Shown here piece after piece: positions 16,130-25,501 of a stretch of 64,000 nucleotides of DNA. Within the stretch, counting starts at the first letter, position 1; the number at the start of each line of letters is the position of its first letter. A program made the translations under genes and the position numbers. Where the stretch lies: the NCBI GenBank assembly GCA_022822785.1, contig JAJEAL010000111.1:1-64000 (forward strand). Direction: 5' to 3'. The notes under the pieces were generated by a model. It was not told where the DNA came from. It saw only the letters and a list, made by a program, of their open reading frames with translations, and did no database searches. The DNA is from Candidatus Poribacteria bacterium (GTDB taxonomy: Bacteria; Poribacteria; WGA-4E; PCPOR2b).

Positions 16130-17467
16130 TTATCCAAGCGGATCAATACCTCGGTATGACTGATCAAGGAGTTCAATTGGATGCATCACCTTCATGGACA
16201 ATCTATTCTCCTTAACGCCGAGTTGGATCTGTAGAATACACCCCGGATTTCCTGTCGCAACGATCTCAGCGTCTGTTTCAGCGATGTGCTTTATCTTACG
16301 CTCCAGAATCTCACGCGACATCTCCGGCTGCGTAATATTGTAAATGCCGGCACTCCCACAGCACCACTCCGATTCGGTCAGCTCGATCAACTCCAACCCC
16401 GGAATCGATTGTAATACTGTGCGAGGTTGAGATTGAACCTTCTGGCCATGGACAAGGTGGCACGGTTCATCATACGTCACGCGCCGCTTAATCTCTCCTT
16501 CGGGCGGTGTCATTTCAACCTCTGCGAGAAACTCACTGATGTCCCGCATTTTGCCGCTAAATACCTTTGCCTTTTCGGCATAGTCTGAATCGTGCGCCAT
16601 CAACGCTTCATACTCTTTCAGCGTCGCTCCGCAGCCAGCGGAGTTAATAATGATCGCCTCCACCTCCGCAGCTTCAAAAACATCGATATTTGTCCTAGCC
16701 AGCTCCAACGCCGTATCTCTAACCCCGTTATGGACGTGCAACGCGCCACAGCACATCTGCTGTGGCGGTGTAATGACATCACACCCATTTTCTGTCAGCA
16801 CCCGAATCGTCGCCAAGTTAGTCTCGGTGAAAGCCTGATTCATCACACAGCCGGAGATAAATCCGACCCGATGCTTTGCCTCCCCTTTAGCCGGGCTAAA
16901 TTCCCGTATCTCCTGCTTGAGAGACGGGTTGGGAATATCCGGCAGCAATGACTCCATCTCCCCCAATTTTCCCATCAGTTTGAGAATTCCTACCTTTTGA
17001 ACCAACCAACGAATGCCAAGACGCTGATAGAGCCACATCAGTTCAAAGAGAAGGTCTAAACGGTCTCTGTTGGGCAAAAGCTCCTTAAAAGCTAAACGCC
17101 TCCAAAACCGCTGTTCGGTTGGACGCTCAGCGTTCATCTCATAAATCGCGCGGGCTTCCTCGATAACCTCACCAAAATGCACGCCGGAAGGGCAGGCCGT
17201 TTCACAAGCGCGGCAATCCAAGCAGCGGTAGATATATTTTACCCAATCATCGTTGATTGGCATCGGGTTGTTATCCCTGAACGCTGCGCCCATCAGATAG
17301 AGCCGGCCACGCGGAGAATCCGTCTCTAGTCCTAACTCGCGGTAGGTGGGACAGGTTGGCAGACAGAGCCCGCAGTGGGTACAAGCATCCCATTTGTTCC
17401 AGCTAAAAAGTTCTGACCCGATAAGGGGTTTGGTCTGTAGATCCGGTTGAGTTTGTGACTGTTGCAT
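16130..17467 (-). CDS. glcF: Glycolate oxidase-type iron-sulfur subunit
   Basis: About 445 residues from the ATG at 17467. A TTG start at 17518 is in frame, but GGAG lies only one base from it. Two 4Fe-4S motifs (CTHCGLCLPTCP and CLDCRACETACP) are followed by two CCG domains (QMCCGALHVHNG; EWCCGSAG), the signature of GlcF and related heterodisulfide-reductase-like subunits. GlcF passes electrons from the flavin subunits GlcD/GlcE to the respiratory chain. Neither flavin subunit is in the window, so the partner is encoded elsewhere, or the protein serves another 2-hydroxyacid oxidase. It lies between larE and the dehydrogenase. Confidence 0.88.
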   Translation of the reverse strand: MQQSQTQPDLQTKPLIGSELFSWNKWDACTHCGLCLPTCPTYRELGLETDSPRGRLYLMGAAFRDNNPMPINDDWVKYIYRCLDCRACETACPSGVHFGEVIEEARAIYEMNAERPTEQRFWRRLAFKELLPNRDRLDLLFELMWLYQRLGIRWLVQKVGILKLMGKLGEMESLLPDIPNPSLKQEIREFSPAKGEAKHRVGFISGCVMNQAFTETNLATIRVLTENGCDVITPPQQMCCGALHVHNGVRDTALELARTNIDVFEAAEVEAIIINSAGCGATLKEYEALMAHDSDYAEKAKVFSGKMRDISEFLAEVEMTPPEGEIKRRVTYDEPCHLVHGQKVQSQPRTVLQSIPGLELIELTESEWCCGSAGIYNITQPEMSREILERKIKHIAETDAEIVATGNPGCILQIQLGVKENRLSMKVMHPIELLDQSYRGIDPLG

Positions 17468-17699
17468 TTTTTTTCCGATTCTCGTCCCTTGCTTCAGCGG
17501 CGCTTTTAAGTGCGCCAATCTCCTTCGTCATACAATCTTATCTATCGGAACTGGCGGTAAGTAAAATGGTCAGGGGGCTGCTACGGGTTCACTGGTGCAT
17601 TAATGAATTCTTGAACCGAGTAGAAAGGCGGGATATATCTTTGCGGCTCGCCAATTTCGGCTGCATTCACAACGGGAAGTCTTGGACTGCCAACCGTTT

Positions 17700-18548
17700 C
17701 TAATGGGCGACCAATTTTGACACGTTTAGCAACCCTTCATTCAAACTCCCAGATCTATATCCCTGTAAATCGAGAGCGACATGCTCATACCCAAGCGATT
17801 TGAATTTTTCGTTAATCTGAATGCGAATCGATTTGGCTGCAACGAATTCAATCTCTTGTGGGTCTACCTCAATACGGGCGAGCGTATCGTGGTGACGCAC
17901 ACGGAATTGGCGAACTCCTAAATCGAACAAAAACTGTTCCGCCCGGTCAACAAGGCGCAGGTTTTCACGGGTTATTCGTGTGCCGTAGGGAAAACGCGAG
18001 GAGAGGCAGGCAAAGGCAGGTTTATCCCACGTCGGCAGCCCCCAACGCTTTGAAACTTCGCGAATCTCCGCCTTCGTTAAATTCACATCGATGAGCGGTG
18101 CCTGAATACCCATCTGTTTAGCGGCATCCATACCCGGACGGTGATCACCCACATCGTCAGGAATTGCCCCGTAGACGGTCGTGCCGATTTTATACTGTTC
18201 GGCAATCGGACGGATCTGCTCAAAGAGCTCCGTTTTACAGAAAAAGCAGCGGTTCGTCGGATTGCTTGCATACCCTTCGGTGTCCAATTCATCGGTGTTT
18301 ATCGTTTCATAGCGGATGCGAATCTGCTTGGCGATGTCTTGGGCTGCCTTCATTTCGCGCTCCGGATAGGAGTCAGAGACCGCTGTCACGGCGAGCGCGT
18401 CTGCTCCCAACGCACGTTTGGCAGCTTCAGCCAGAAAGGTGCTATCGACCCCACCTGAGAAGGCGACAATCACTTTTCCGTAGGATTTGAGTAACTTGTC
18501 GAGCTGATCTAGCTTCTGATCAATATCTGAATTAACTGTTTCCGACAT
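17700..18548 (-). CDS. larE: ATP-dependent sacrificial sulfur transferase LarE
   Basis: 282 residues. LarE adenylates the nicotinate-derived precursor and inserts sulfur to build the nickel-pincer (NPN) cofactor of lactate racemase and related enzymes. The PP-loop SGGVDS is at 31-36. Three cysteines are in place: CFFC (two, ~101-104) and FACLSS (~176). The single-Cys enzymes give up their own sulfur, while three-Cys forms have been linked to a 4Fe-4S cluster that donates sulfur, so this one is likely the latter. larB and larC are not in the window. It follows def by 20 bp and precedes glcF, fitting hydroxy-acid metabolism. Confidence 0.9.
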   Translation of the reverse strand: MSETVNSDIDQKLDQLDKLLKSYGKVIVAFSGGVDSTFLAEAAKRALGADALAVTAVSDSYPEREMKAAQDIAKQIRIRYETINTDELDTEGYASNPTNRCFFCKTELFEQIRPIAEQYKIGTTVYGAIPDDVGDHRPGMDAAKQMGIQAPLIDVNLTKAEIREVSKRWGLPTWDKPAFACLSSRFPYGTRITRENLRLVDRAEQFLFDLGVRQFRVRHHDTLARIEVDPQEIEFVAAKSIRIQINEKFKSLGYEHVALDLQGYRSGSLNEGLLNVSKLVAH

Positions 18549-18568
18549 CTGTTTGCCCTTTCCGATAT

Positions 18569-19201
18569 TTACAGTTGTGATTGCTGCTGAAGTTTTCTCA
18601 GCTTGCCCCGGAGGAGTTTCCGTTTCAAGCCACTTATGCGATCGATAAACAATACACCATTGAGATGATCGATTTCATGCTGCAGCGCACGAGCGAGTAG
18701 GTTCTCCCCTTCGACCTGAATAGACTCACCATCAATATTTTGTGCGGTCGCGACCACCGTTGCCGCTCGCTTGACATCGGCAGTAATACCGGGGAGACTC
18801 AAACACCCCTCCTCCCCAGTGACCTTGCCCGTTAAGCTTTGAACGCTGGGGTTAAACAGCACTAGCGGAGCGCATTCCGGATTATCCCTGTCCACATCAA
18901 TCACAATCAGTTGCTTCAAAATGCCAACCTGTGGCGCCGCCAACCCCACCCCAATCGGTGAAGCATACATTGTGGCTAGCATGTCCGCTGCAAGCTGGCG
19001 TTCAACATCCGTGATCTCCTGAACAGGAAGCGCTTTTGATCGCAGCACCGGATCGTTGTAGCGCCGAATCTGTAACGGTCCCTCAACGCAACCGGGACGC
19101 CGCTTACCGACCGTTGAACCGCTAGCACGCTTTAGCGATGAGGTGTGCCATCTTCTGTGCTTGCGTCGTGCCATTTCCGAATATAGGTTCCCCTGTTCCA
19201 A
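18569..19201 (-). CDS. def: Peptide deformylase
   Basis: Removes the formyl group from nascent proteins. The three family motifs are present: GVGLAAPQVG, EEGCLSLPG with the metal Cys, and HEIDHLNG with both His ligands and the catalytic Glu. As drawn the protein is 210 residues. The conserved core starts near residue 42 (LQIRRYNDPVLR), so the basic 40-residue leader is unusual and the true start may be internal; M10 and non-ATG starts are options. It ends 20 bp before larE. Confidence 0.93.
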   Translation of the reverse strand: MEQGNLYSEMARRKHRRWHTSSLKRASGSTVGKRRPGCVEGPLQIRRYNDPVLRSKALPVQEITDVERQLAADMLATMYASPIGVGLAAPQVGILKQLIVIDVDRDNPECAPLVLFNPSVQSLTGKVTGEEGCLSLPGITADVKRAATVVATAQNIDGESIQVEGENLLARALQHEIDHLNGVLFIDRISGLKRKLLRGKLRKLQQQSQL

Positions 19202-19308
19202 TCAAAGGTGCTAAGATTTATAATCATATCACCCGGAGAGCGGGTGGTCAAGCAAAAAGGGAGATGTAGACATGTAACGACACGGTCGAACTGCTAGTAA
19301 AGCCTGCC

Positions 19309-20262
19309 TCAACCCTGTTTAACCAACTTCTGGAGTGAACGCAGTTCTCTGGGCGGATCCATCTGGCTGCCATAGTCACTCCATGAAACCTCCGCGACAT
19401 AAATACTTCCCTTGGAGTCAACCGCGATACCGTGCGGGGAGTAGAAGCGTCCAGGCTCATCCCCGTAGGATTCATCACTCAGCTGCGCCAATACATTCCC
19501 TTTGGTGTCTATGATGCTGACACGAGGTCCTAGATTCGTTCCCATTGCATTCGAGGCGATACCCCCAAAATATTCGCCTACATAGACTAACGGGTCGTCT
19601 CTGGTATCTAAACAGATGCACGCAGCCCTAGATAAGTTCAACCACTGCGTTTCGTATTTCCCGTCAGGCGAGAATACCTGCACCCGATGGTTCTCACGGT
19701 CGGCGATATATACCCAACCATCTTTATCGGTTATGATGTTATGGACGATGTTGAACTGCCCTTCACCCGTGCCTGACTCTCCCCACGAGGACAGCAGACG
19801 GCCGTCGGGCGAAAATTTATGAACCCGGGCGTTGCTGTATCCATCAGCCACATACAGGTCGCCGGTATGTGGATCGATTGCCAAATGCGTCGGGCTGTTG
19901 AATGGCTCGCCGCTCATCGGAGCGGCTGCTTGACCGGGTTGACCGAGTGTCATCAGCAGTTTCCCATCGGGGGTGAACTGACGGACGGTGTGGTCCCCGT
20001 TATCGACACAGTAGACCGAACCGTCAGGACCAATCGTCACACCGTGTGGATTGGCGAAGATGCCATCCCCCCATGTCCGAAGCACATCGCCGGCCGAGTC
20101 AAAAACAATCATCGGATGCGTGCCACGGTTAAAGACGTAAACATTATCATCGGCGTCAACAGCGACAGCCGTGGCTTCTTTGTAAGTCCAGTCTTCGGGG
20201 ATATTACCCCAGTCTTCGCCCGATACTTCATATCTAAAATCTCCAGCGCCTAAAGTGACCAT
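19309..20262 (-). CDS. NHL-repeat beta-propeller protein
   Basis: 317 residues of repeated NHL/YVTN blades: TYKEATAVAVDADDNVYVFNRG, NPHGVTIGPDGSVYCVDNGDHTVRQFTPDGK, PTHLAIDPHTGDLYVADGYSNARVHKFSPDGR and YSPHGIAVDSKGSIYVAEVS. Such six-bladed propellers resemble peptidyl-alpha-hydroxyglycine lyase folds and often bind ligands or proteins. No signal peptide is visible. No catalytic assignment can be made. The gene is divergent from the CPBP protease gene across a 177-bp promoter region. Confidence 0.85.
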   Translation of the reverse strand: MVTLGAGDFRYEVSGEDWGNIPEDWTYKEATAVAVDADDNVYVFNRGTHPMIVFDSAGDVLRTWGDGIFANPHGVTIGPDGSVYCVDNGDHTVRQFTPDGKLLMTLGQPGQAAAPMSGEPFNSPTHLAIDPHTGDLYVADGYSNARVHKFSPDGRLLSSWGESGTGEGQFNIVHNIITDKDGWVYIADRENHRVQVFSPDGKYETQWLNLSRAACICLDTRDDPLVYVGEYFGGIASNAMGTNLGPRVSIIDTKGNVLAQLSDESYGDEPGRFYSPHGIAVDSKGSIYVAEVSWSDYGSQMDPPRELRSLQKLVKQG

Positions 20263-20439
20263 ATTTTTCCTCCAATGGTATCGAATAAAATTGATTATAA
20301 CACACCTATTGCGACGATGTTAAGATCAAAATGGTTAGGAGCCCGCCCGTGGGAAGGGCTTCCTAAATTCCGAGGAAACGATTAATGTCCATTGACAGAA
20401 GGGGTGGAATGTGCTACCATGCGTCTCTAATCCTCATCA

Positions 20440-21516
20440 GTGGAGTTATGGAATCTGCCAATGCAAGTGGCTTCAAATCCCAATCTTATCGGCGAGGTGT
20501 ACACACTGTTTTTGGCCACTATCATCAACGGGGGGCTCGCCCTCTGGGTATACAATGATAGTCGGCTGCGAGAGCGCTCCCGGTTTTGGGCTGTGGGAAC
20601 TTTTTTCCTACCCCAGGCGTTCTTCCCACTTTACTTTTGGAACCGAATGCCCGATCTCATCTGGACCTGCCCGAAATGCCAGCGAGATAACCGAGCGTGG
20701 TCACGCAAATGTAGAGGCTGCGACCAGTTCTACACAGCGGAAGAAACCGTGGCGCGGCTACACGGCTATTTTAACCCATCTGATCCGGTGGTCATTTTTC
20801 TAGTAACTTTCCTGTTTCAGGAGGTCGCGCGTTATATCGCAATCGTGGCAGCGGAGGGGTTTGGCGCACTGGCAACAACAAACTTGGCGACGTATATACT
20901 CCCCGCTCCCTACTTCTGGAGCGTTAAGCTGTTCGTTGGGAATGTACTCATTTGGTTATCTCTGTTCTGCATCACCGGGCGCTATCGCAGAACGGTGAAA
21001 TCTGTTGGACTAAAATATAGTGGCAGCCTCACCGACTTGGGGTTGTCTCTACTGATCGCCCCCGTTTTAGCTTTCGTTTCCGTAGGTTTCGTTCGAGGCG
21101 TAGGTTGGTTCAGCGAACATACACCCCTCGACTGGCTAACCAACTTAGCGCACTGGGAGCAGCAGCAATGGGCCAACAGTATGCCGGAAAACTTTGGAGA
21201 TAGCGCCGTCATTCTTCTCGGGTTTGTGATGATAATTCTGCTGCCGGTAGGGGAAGAGATTCTCTTCCGAGGAATTGGGTATATCGGTCTCGCCGGGCGG
21301 TTTGGTCAAGCGAAGGGGATGGTCCTTAGTGCGCTCCTGTTTGCAGCGCTCCACGGCTACATCCGCGCTTTCATACCGTTAGTTTTGGGGGGAGTTCCGA
21401 TGTTTCTAATGGGACTGACCCTCGCATGGCTGCTAGTTAGGACGAAATCGCTAATTCCGTGCATAATCACCCATAGCGTGGTGAACCTAATTTTGATTCT
21501 GGCCTATTGGGGATAA
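20440..21516 (+). CDS. CPBP-family intramembrane metalloprotease with zinc ribbon
   Basis: 358 residues from a GTG at 20440; an ATG at 20461 is the alternative, and neither has a strong ribosome site. Two N-terminal membrane helices flank a cytoplasmic zinc ribbon, CPKC (~75) and CRGC (~90). The C-terminal membrane domain has the CPBP/Abi motifs EEILFRG (motif 1), FAALHG (motif 2) and a final ITHSVVNLIL with the third His. The family includes CAAX-prenyl-type proteases and self-immunity proteins; the substrate here is unknown. Confidence 0.82.
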   Translation: MELWNLPMQVASNPNLIGEVYTLFLATIINGGLALWVYNDSRLRERSRFWAVGTFFLPQAFFPLYFWNRMPDLIWTCPKCQRDNRAWSRKCRGCDQFYTAEETVARLHGYFNPSDPVVIFLVTFLFQEVARYIAIVAAEGFGALATTNLATYILPAPYFWSVKLFVGNVLIWLSLFCITGRYRRTVKSVGLKYSGSLTDLGLSLLIAPVLAFVSVGFVRGVGWFSEHTPLDWLTNLAHWEQQQWANSMPENFGDSAVILLGFVMIILLPVGEEILFRGIGYIGLAGRFGQAKGMVLSALLFAALHGYIRAFIPLVLGGVPMFLMGLTLAWLLVRTKSLIPCIITHSVVNLILILAYWG

Positions 21517-21524
21517 GCGCTAAT

Positions 21525-21550
21525 AGGTCGGGTGCCCTCGCCCGACCTTT
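21525..21550. terminator. Hairpin terminator between convergent genes
   Basis: AGGTCGGG (21525-21532) pairs with CCCGACCT (21541-21548), followed by a short T-run. It sits 9 bp after the CPBP protease stop and before the end of pheA. A similar GTCGGG/CCCGAC hairpin follows the restriction-modification gene at 51321-51339. Confidence 0.6.
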
Positions 21551-21614
21551 CAAGCTGAGCTAATACTCGTAGGTCGAGATTCACATCTTGACACGCCCGA
21601 CACGTCTTAGTCGC

Positions 21615-22706
21615 TTAGAATTGAGCGAATCCCTCCTCGCTCTGCTCCCCAATTGGATAAGTCCCTAAAATCTTCACCATCACGCACAATTCCTTAATTT
21701 CTGTGAGTGTTTTTCGGACATTTTCATCCGCCGTGTGCCCCTCCAAATCTACAAAGAAAACGTACTCCCACGCTTTGGTACGCGAGGGTAGAGACTCAAT
21801 CTTATTCATATTGATTTCATAGTTTTTCAAGACCTGAAGCACCTCCCACAGCGCGCCAACTTTATCCTTAACCGCGAAAAGGAGGGAGGTGCGGTCTCTG
21901 CCCGTTGGTGCTGCTGAATGGCTCCCAATAACGAGGAAACGCGTCGTATTGTTCGGCCCATCCATGATTGACTCCCCCACCACAGACAACCCGTAAATCT
22001 CACCCGCGAGTTGGCCCGCTATCGCCGCCGTATTTGATTCGTTGGCTGCCAATTCCGCCGCCTCCGACGTGCTAGAAACCTCAATCTGTTGCACACCAGA
22101 CATATTTTGGCTAAGCCATTGACGACATTGGGCAAACGCCTGTGGATGGGAATAAATCTTTGTAATCTGTCTAAGAGGGAACTTTGAAAGCAGGTGCTGT
22201 CTGATCGGTAAGAAGCACTCACCACAAATTTGAAGAGTTGTCTGCTGGAACATCTCTAAGACATCACGGACCGATCCATGAGTGGAGTTTTCAATCGCTA
22301 CAACACCGTAATCTGCGCGACCGGATTCTACCGTTGTAAAGATGTCAGGTTGGGGGGTCACCGCGACAAAATTGACTGACGTGCCAAAGAAATGCGAACT
22401 CACCGCGTGACCAAAACTACCAACGGGACCAAGGAAGGCAATCGATAGCGGCCTTTCGAGTGCACGGCAGGCAGAAATTATCTCGGTGTAAATCGTGCGT
22501 AGCGCTTCAGACGGGAATTGTCCGTGGTTCTGTGCCTCCAACCGAGAGAGAATTTCCCGCTCCCGATGCGGCGCATAAATCCGTTCAACACCGGTGTCTG
22601 CTTTGAGTTCACCGACACGCTTGACAGTGGTTGCCCGTTCCTGTAAAAGGGCTAAAATCTGGTCATCAATCTGATCTAGCAGATTACGATAGTCTTCTAA
22701 TTTCAT
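21615..22706 (-). CDS. pheA: Chorismate mutase/prephenate dehydratase
   Basis: 363 residues, the standard bifunctional P-protein. It converts chorismate to prephenate and then phenylpyruvate for phenylalanine synthesis. The AroQ chorismate mutase (1-88) has the Arg/Lys/Glu set in LDQIDDQILALLQERATTV. The dehydratase (~92-270) shows FLGPVGSFGHAV, ENSTHGSV and the catalytic TTRFLVIG motif. The C-terminal ACT domain (~280-355) carries the phenylalanine-binding KIESLPSR. Monocistronic on the minus strand. Confidence 0.95.
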   Translation of the reverse strand: MKLEDYRNLLDQIDDQILALLQERATTVKRVGELKADTGVERIYAPHREREILSRLEAQNHGQFPSEALRTIYTEIISACRALERPLSIAFLGPVGSFGHAVSSHFFGTSVNFVAVTPQPDIFTTVESGRADYGVVAIENSTHGSVRDVLEMFQQTTLQICGECFLPIRQHLLSKFPLRQITKIYSHPQAFAQCRQWLSQNMSGVQQIEVSSTSEAAELAANESNTAAIAGQLAGEIYGLSVVGESIMDGPNNTTRFLVIGSHSAAPTGRDRTSLLFAVKDKVGALWEVLQVLKNYEINMNKIESLPSRTKAWEYVFFVDLEGHTADENVRKTLTEIKELCVMVKILGTYPIGEQSEEGFAQF

Positions 22707-22764
22707 CGTCGCTGCGTCAAACGCTATCTCCTACGCTTCGGACAAGCAAAAATGCCTTAGATTT

Positions 22765-22803
22765 AGAAGCCGAGTTTGTCTAAAAACTAAAAACCCGGCT
22801 TCT
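22765..22803. terminator. Palindrome/terminator-like hairpin
   Basis: AGAAGCCGAGTTT and AAACCCGGCTTCT are near-perfect inverted repeats, resembling the palindromes at 4101-4134 and 51425-51458. The hairpin lies just after the 3' end of the minus-strand gene ending at 22826 and may terminate it. Confidence 0.5.
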
Positions 22804-22825
22804 CTTCTGCCTTAACGGATCGCCC

Positions 22826-23308
22826 CTATTTCAAAATGACGAACCGCCGCGTTTGATGGAATGAGGGGGTCGTCAACTGGTAGAAATAGACACCACTCGC
22901 GACACGTTCCCCTACGGCATTACGCCCGTCCCAATAAGCAGCACGCTCCCGACTCGTATAGAAGCCTGCCGATTGATAACCGAGCGAAAGGGTGCGAATT
23001 GACTTACCGGTTGTATCGTAAATGGAGACCGAGACAAGACTATCTTCCGACAGTTGATACGGAATCCACGTCTCCGGGTTGAACGGATTGGGGAAGTTCT
23101 GCAACAACTGCGTCAGCTTCGGTTGACCAATACTATCAAGTCTAATAGACAAGACCGCGTTCTCTAGGTCTTCAGGGGTCACGATAGAACGGAGAGTAGG
23201 CGACTCAACATTTCCCTCCGGACCGATGACATAAACTTCAATCACATCTCCAACCTGGACGACACTCCGGCGTGACAAGTCAGCGGTCGCCGCAGCAAAA
23301 TAATCCCC
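22826..23308 (-). pseudogene. C-terminal part of secreted repeat protein, cut off by an in-frame TAA
   Basis: Reading on past the TAA at 23309-23311 in the same frame gives GDYFAAATADLSRRSVVQVGD and then a complete sorting tail: NPFNPETWIPYQL, VSIYDTTGK, SAGFYTS, YWDGRNAVGERVASGVYFYQL and a final RFVILK. The tail matches the C-termini of the two WD40 proteins downstream. No good start codon or ribosome site begins this part (a TTG at 23278 is the first option), so it is most simply the separated end of the 23309-25501 gene. Confidence 0.75.
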
Positions 23309-25501
23309 TTACACCGAAGCGGTTATGGCGCTATTTGTTCTCGTGTTACGGACGATTACCGTGTAGCTGTCAAACGCTAATTTACCCGCCAAGTGACCGC
23401 TGACAACGAACGCCCATCCGTGCTGGGCAGTCTCCGCGGCGATGGCAGGTGCAGCTGCAGCGCGCTCTTGATTTGTCCACTCTGATCCGACAAAAGCAAA
23501 TTGTCGAGTTTCTGGGACATTGACGATATAGCCTTGTCCACCTTCAATCGGAAAACCGGCGTCCGGTGCACTTGGCGTCCATCCAACGAATTGCTGGTGT
23601 CCCGTATCGAGTGTGATAACGGTTGTCGCCCCCGTCAGCGCTGCCAATGTTTTGGCAGTCATCGGCTTTGGTGGCGCCAACGGCACAGAAATCATGTTTA
23701 GACCTTTAGTCAACGTGACATGGTAAGTGTTGCTAAAATAATCAGCCACTGCTTCGGTAGTAGGTCTGGCGATAAACCCGTGTGTGCGCCCATCGGCCGA
23801 TTTATAGTTCCCGACGACGGAGCCGTCCTGATTAATATTATAACCCTCCGTGCTAACGCTACCCGGGAACTTAAGTTCCTCTAGCCCGTGCCGGAATGTG
23901 CCGACATGGGTGCGCGGAACCTCCCCCACCCGTTTGGATCTGCCAACGAGCGTCCCTGCATCGTTGATACCATGCACAAAAAAGTATTCAAACTGTGCTG
24001 CTTGTGGCAGGTCGATAGATATAAACCTACCCTCCGGGGTACGCACGTATGGATGATATACCCCGTCAGCATCTATGTAACTGCCAACGAGACGGCCCGC
24101 ACTCACAAAATCGGCGTATGTCTCCGGCGCTTCGGGGAACTCAATTATTTCGTCCCCTGAGAATCCGCGACGAGCCCCAGAAGCATCTATGTAATTACCT
24201 GTCAGTGCCCCCGTTGCATCACTAATACCGTATATCTCCGTTTGGATGGCACCCGGAAAATCGTATTGCCGCAGTTCGCCATCTTCCAAAACGACCCCAT
24301 GGAAAAGCCCATCGCTATCTTCGTAGTGCCCTGCAGCTTGCCCACTATTACCGAGCGCATAGAAATACGTGTTCTCCGACCCCGGGAAATCATGCCTCTC
24401 GAAAACGCCATCAATGAGTGTAAAGCCGACGATTTTTTGACCATCAGCACTCAGTGTGTTACCTGCGTAATCCTCAAAATCGCTACTCGCGGTCAACTCT
24501 AAGAACTCTACACCCGGAACGTCAATACTCTCAAAGGTATAGTTGAGGTCGGTGGGTGCGACAACCAGTTCATCGTCGACAGCAGGCCTAGCGATAAACC
24601 CGTGTCTTCGTCCATCTACTGAGTCATAGTATCCGACGATAGAACCGTCCTGATTGATATTCCAGCCCTCCGTGCTAACACTGCCCGGAACCTGAAGTTC
24701 TTCTAGCCCTTCCCGGAATGTGCCGACATAGGTGAGCGTGACACCATCCACCGGTTTGGCTCGGGAAACGATAACGCTTGCATCGTTTATACCGTGCACA
24801 TAATAGAAGTCTAGGCTGTCAGCACGTGGAAGGTCGAGAGATACAAGCCTGCCGTTCGGGGTCCGCACGTATGGATGATATAGACCTTCAGCATCTATGT
24901 AGCTGCCCACCACACCACCGCTCGCGTTCACAAAATCGGCATAAGTTGCCACTGCACCGGGGAACTCAATAATTGTGTCCCCTGTGAATCCACGGCGAAT
25001 GCCAGAAGCATCTATCCAATTCCCCGTCAGTGCTCCAGTCGCATCACTAATACCGTATATAAACGTCTGGACAGCGCCCGGGAAATCGTGTTGCCGCAAC
25101 TCGCCATTTTCCAAGATAAGACCGTGGTACAGCCCATCGCTATCTTCGTAGTGCCCCGCAGCTTGCCCATTGTTACCAAGTGCATAGAAATAAGTGTTTT
25201 GGGAGCCGGGGAAATCATAGGTCGTGAAAACACCATCAATGAGCGTAAAGCCGACTATTTTTTGGCCATCAGCACTTCGTGTGTTACCCGCGTAATCCTC
25301 AAAGTCACTGCTGGCGGTCAACTCTAAGAAATCTACACCCGGCACATCAATACTCTCAAAAGTATAATTGGAGTCGGCGGGGGCGGCAATAGGTTCAGTG
25401 CTGATTTGTGCAGCACTATCGCTGAGGAAAAAGAAATTGAGGCATAAAAACAAAGCAAACGTGTAAAACAAAAAACTGGGTTTAACTTGGTTGATCTGCA
25501 T
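23309..25501 (-). CDS. Secreted HAF-like two-repeat protein, tail lost to in-frame stop
   Basis: 730 residues. A signal peptide (hydrophobic FLFYTFALFLCLNFFFL, then AAQ) leads to two ~270-residue tandem copies, each starting YTFESIDVPGV and ending HGFIARP. Each has sub-repeats of the form IYGISDATGALTGN, YALGNNGQAAGHYEDSDG and NINQDGSIVGYY, like HAF extracellular repeat proteins. A further segment (~600-730, VTLTKGLNMISVPLAPPKPMTAKTLAALTGA) is a typical extracellular module. The frame ends at a TAA followed in frame by the missing sorting tail at 22826-23308. Without readthrough the product would be exported but lack its tail. Confidence 0.8.
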   Translation of the reverse strand: MQINQVKPSFLFYTFALFLCLNFFFLSDSAAQISTEPIAAPADSNYTFESIDVPGVDFLELTASSDFEDYAGNTRSADGQKIVGFTLIDGVFTTYDFPGSQNTYFYALGNNGQAAGHYEDSDGLYHGLILENGELRQHDFPGAVQTFIYGISDATGALTGNWIDASGIRRGFTGDTIIEFPGAVATYADFVNASGGVVGSYIDAEGLYHPYVRTPNGRLVSLDLPRADSLDFYYVHGINDASVIVSRAKPVDGVTLTYVGTFREGLEELQVPGSVSTEGWNINQDGSIVGYYDSVDGRRHGFIARPAVDDELVVAPTDLNYTFESIDVPGVEFLELTASSDFEDYAGNTLSADGQKIVGFTLIDGVFERHDFPGSENTYFYALGNSGQAAGHYEDSDGLFHGVVLEDGELRQYDFPGAIQTEIYGISDATGALTGNYIDASGARRGFSGDEIIEFPEAPETYADFVSAGRLVGSYIDADGVYHPYVRTPEGRFISIDLPQAAQFEYFFVHGINDAGTLVGRSKRVGEVPRTHVGTFRHGLEELKFPGSVSTEGYNINQDGSVVGNYKSADGRTHGFIARPTTEAVADYFSNTYHVTLTKGLNMISVPLAPPKPMTAKTLAALTGATTVITLDTGHQQFVGWTPSAPDAGFPIEGGQGYIVNVPETRQFAFVGSEWTNQERAAAAPAIAAETAQHGWAFVVSGHLAGKLAFDSYTVIVRNTRTNSAITASV

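Noticed and set aside
17525-17700. Minus-strand tail after larE reading RPLETVGSPRLPVVNAAEIG and on to a TAG
   Set aside because: It looks protein-like but has no start codon of its own and is out of frame with larE; it could be a remnant, but one short stretch is not enough.
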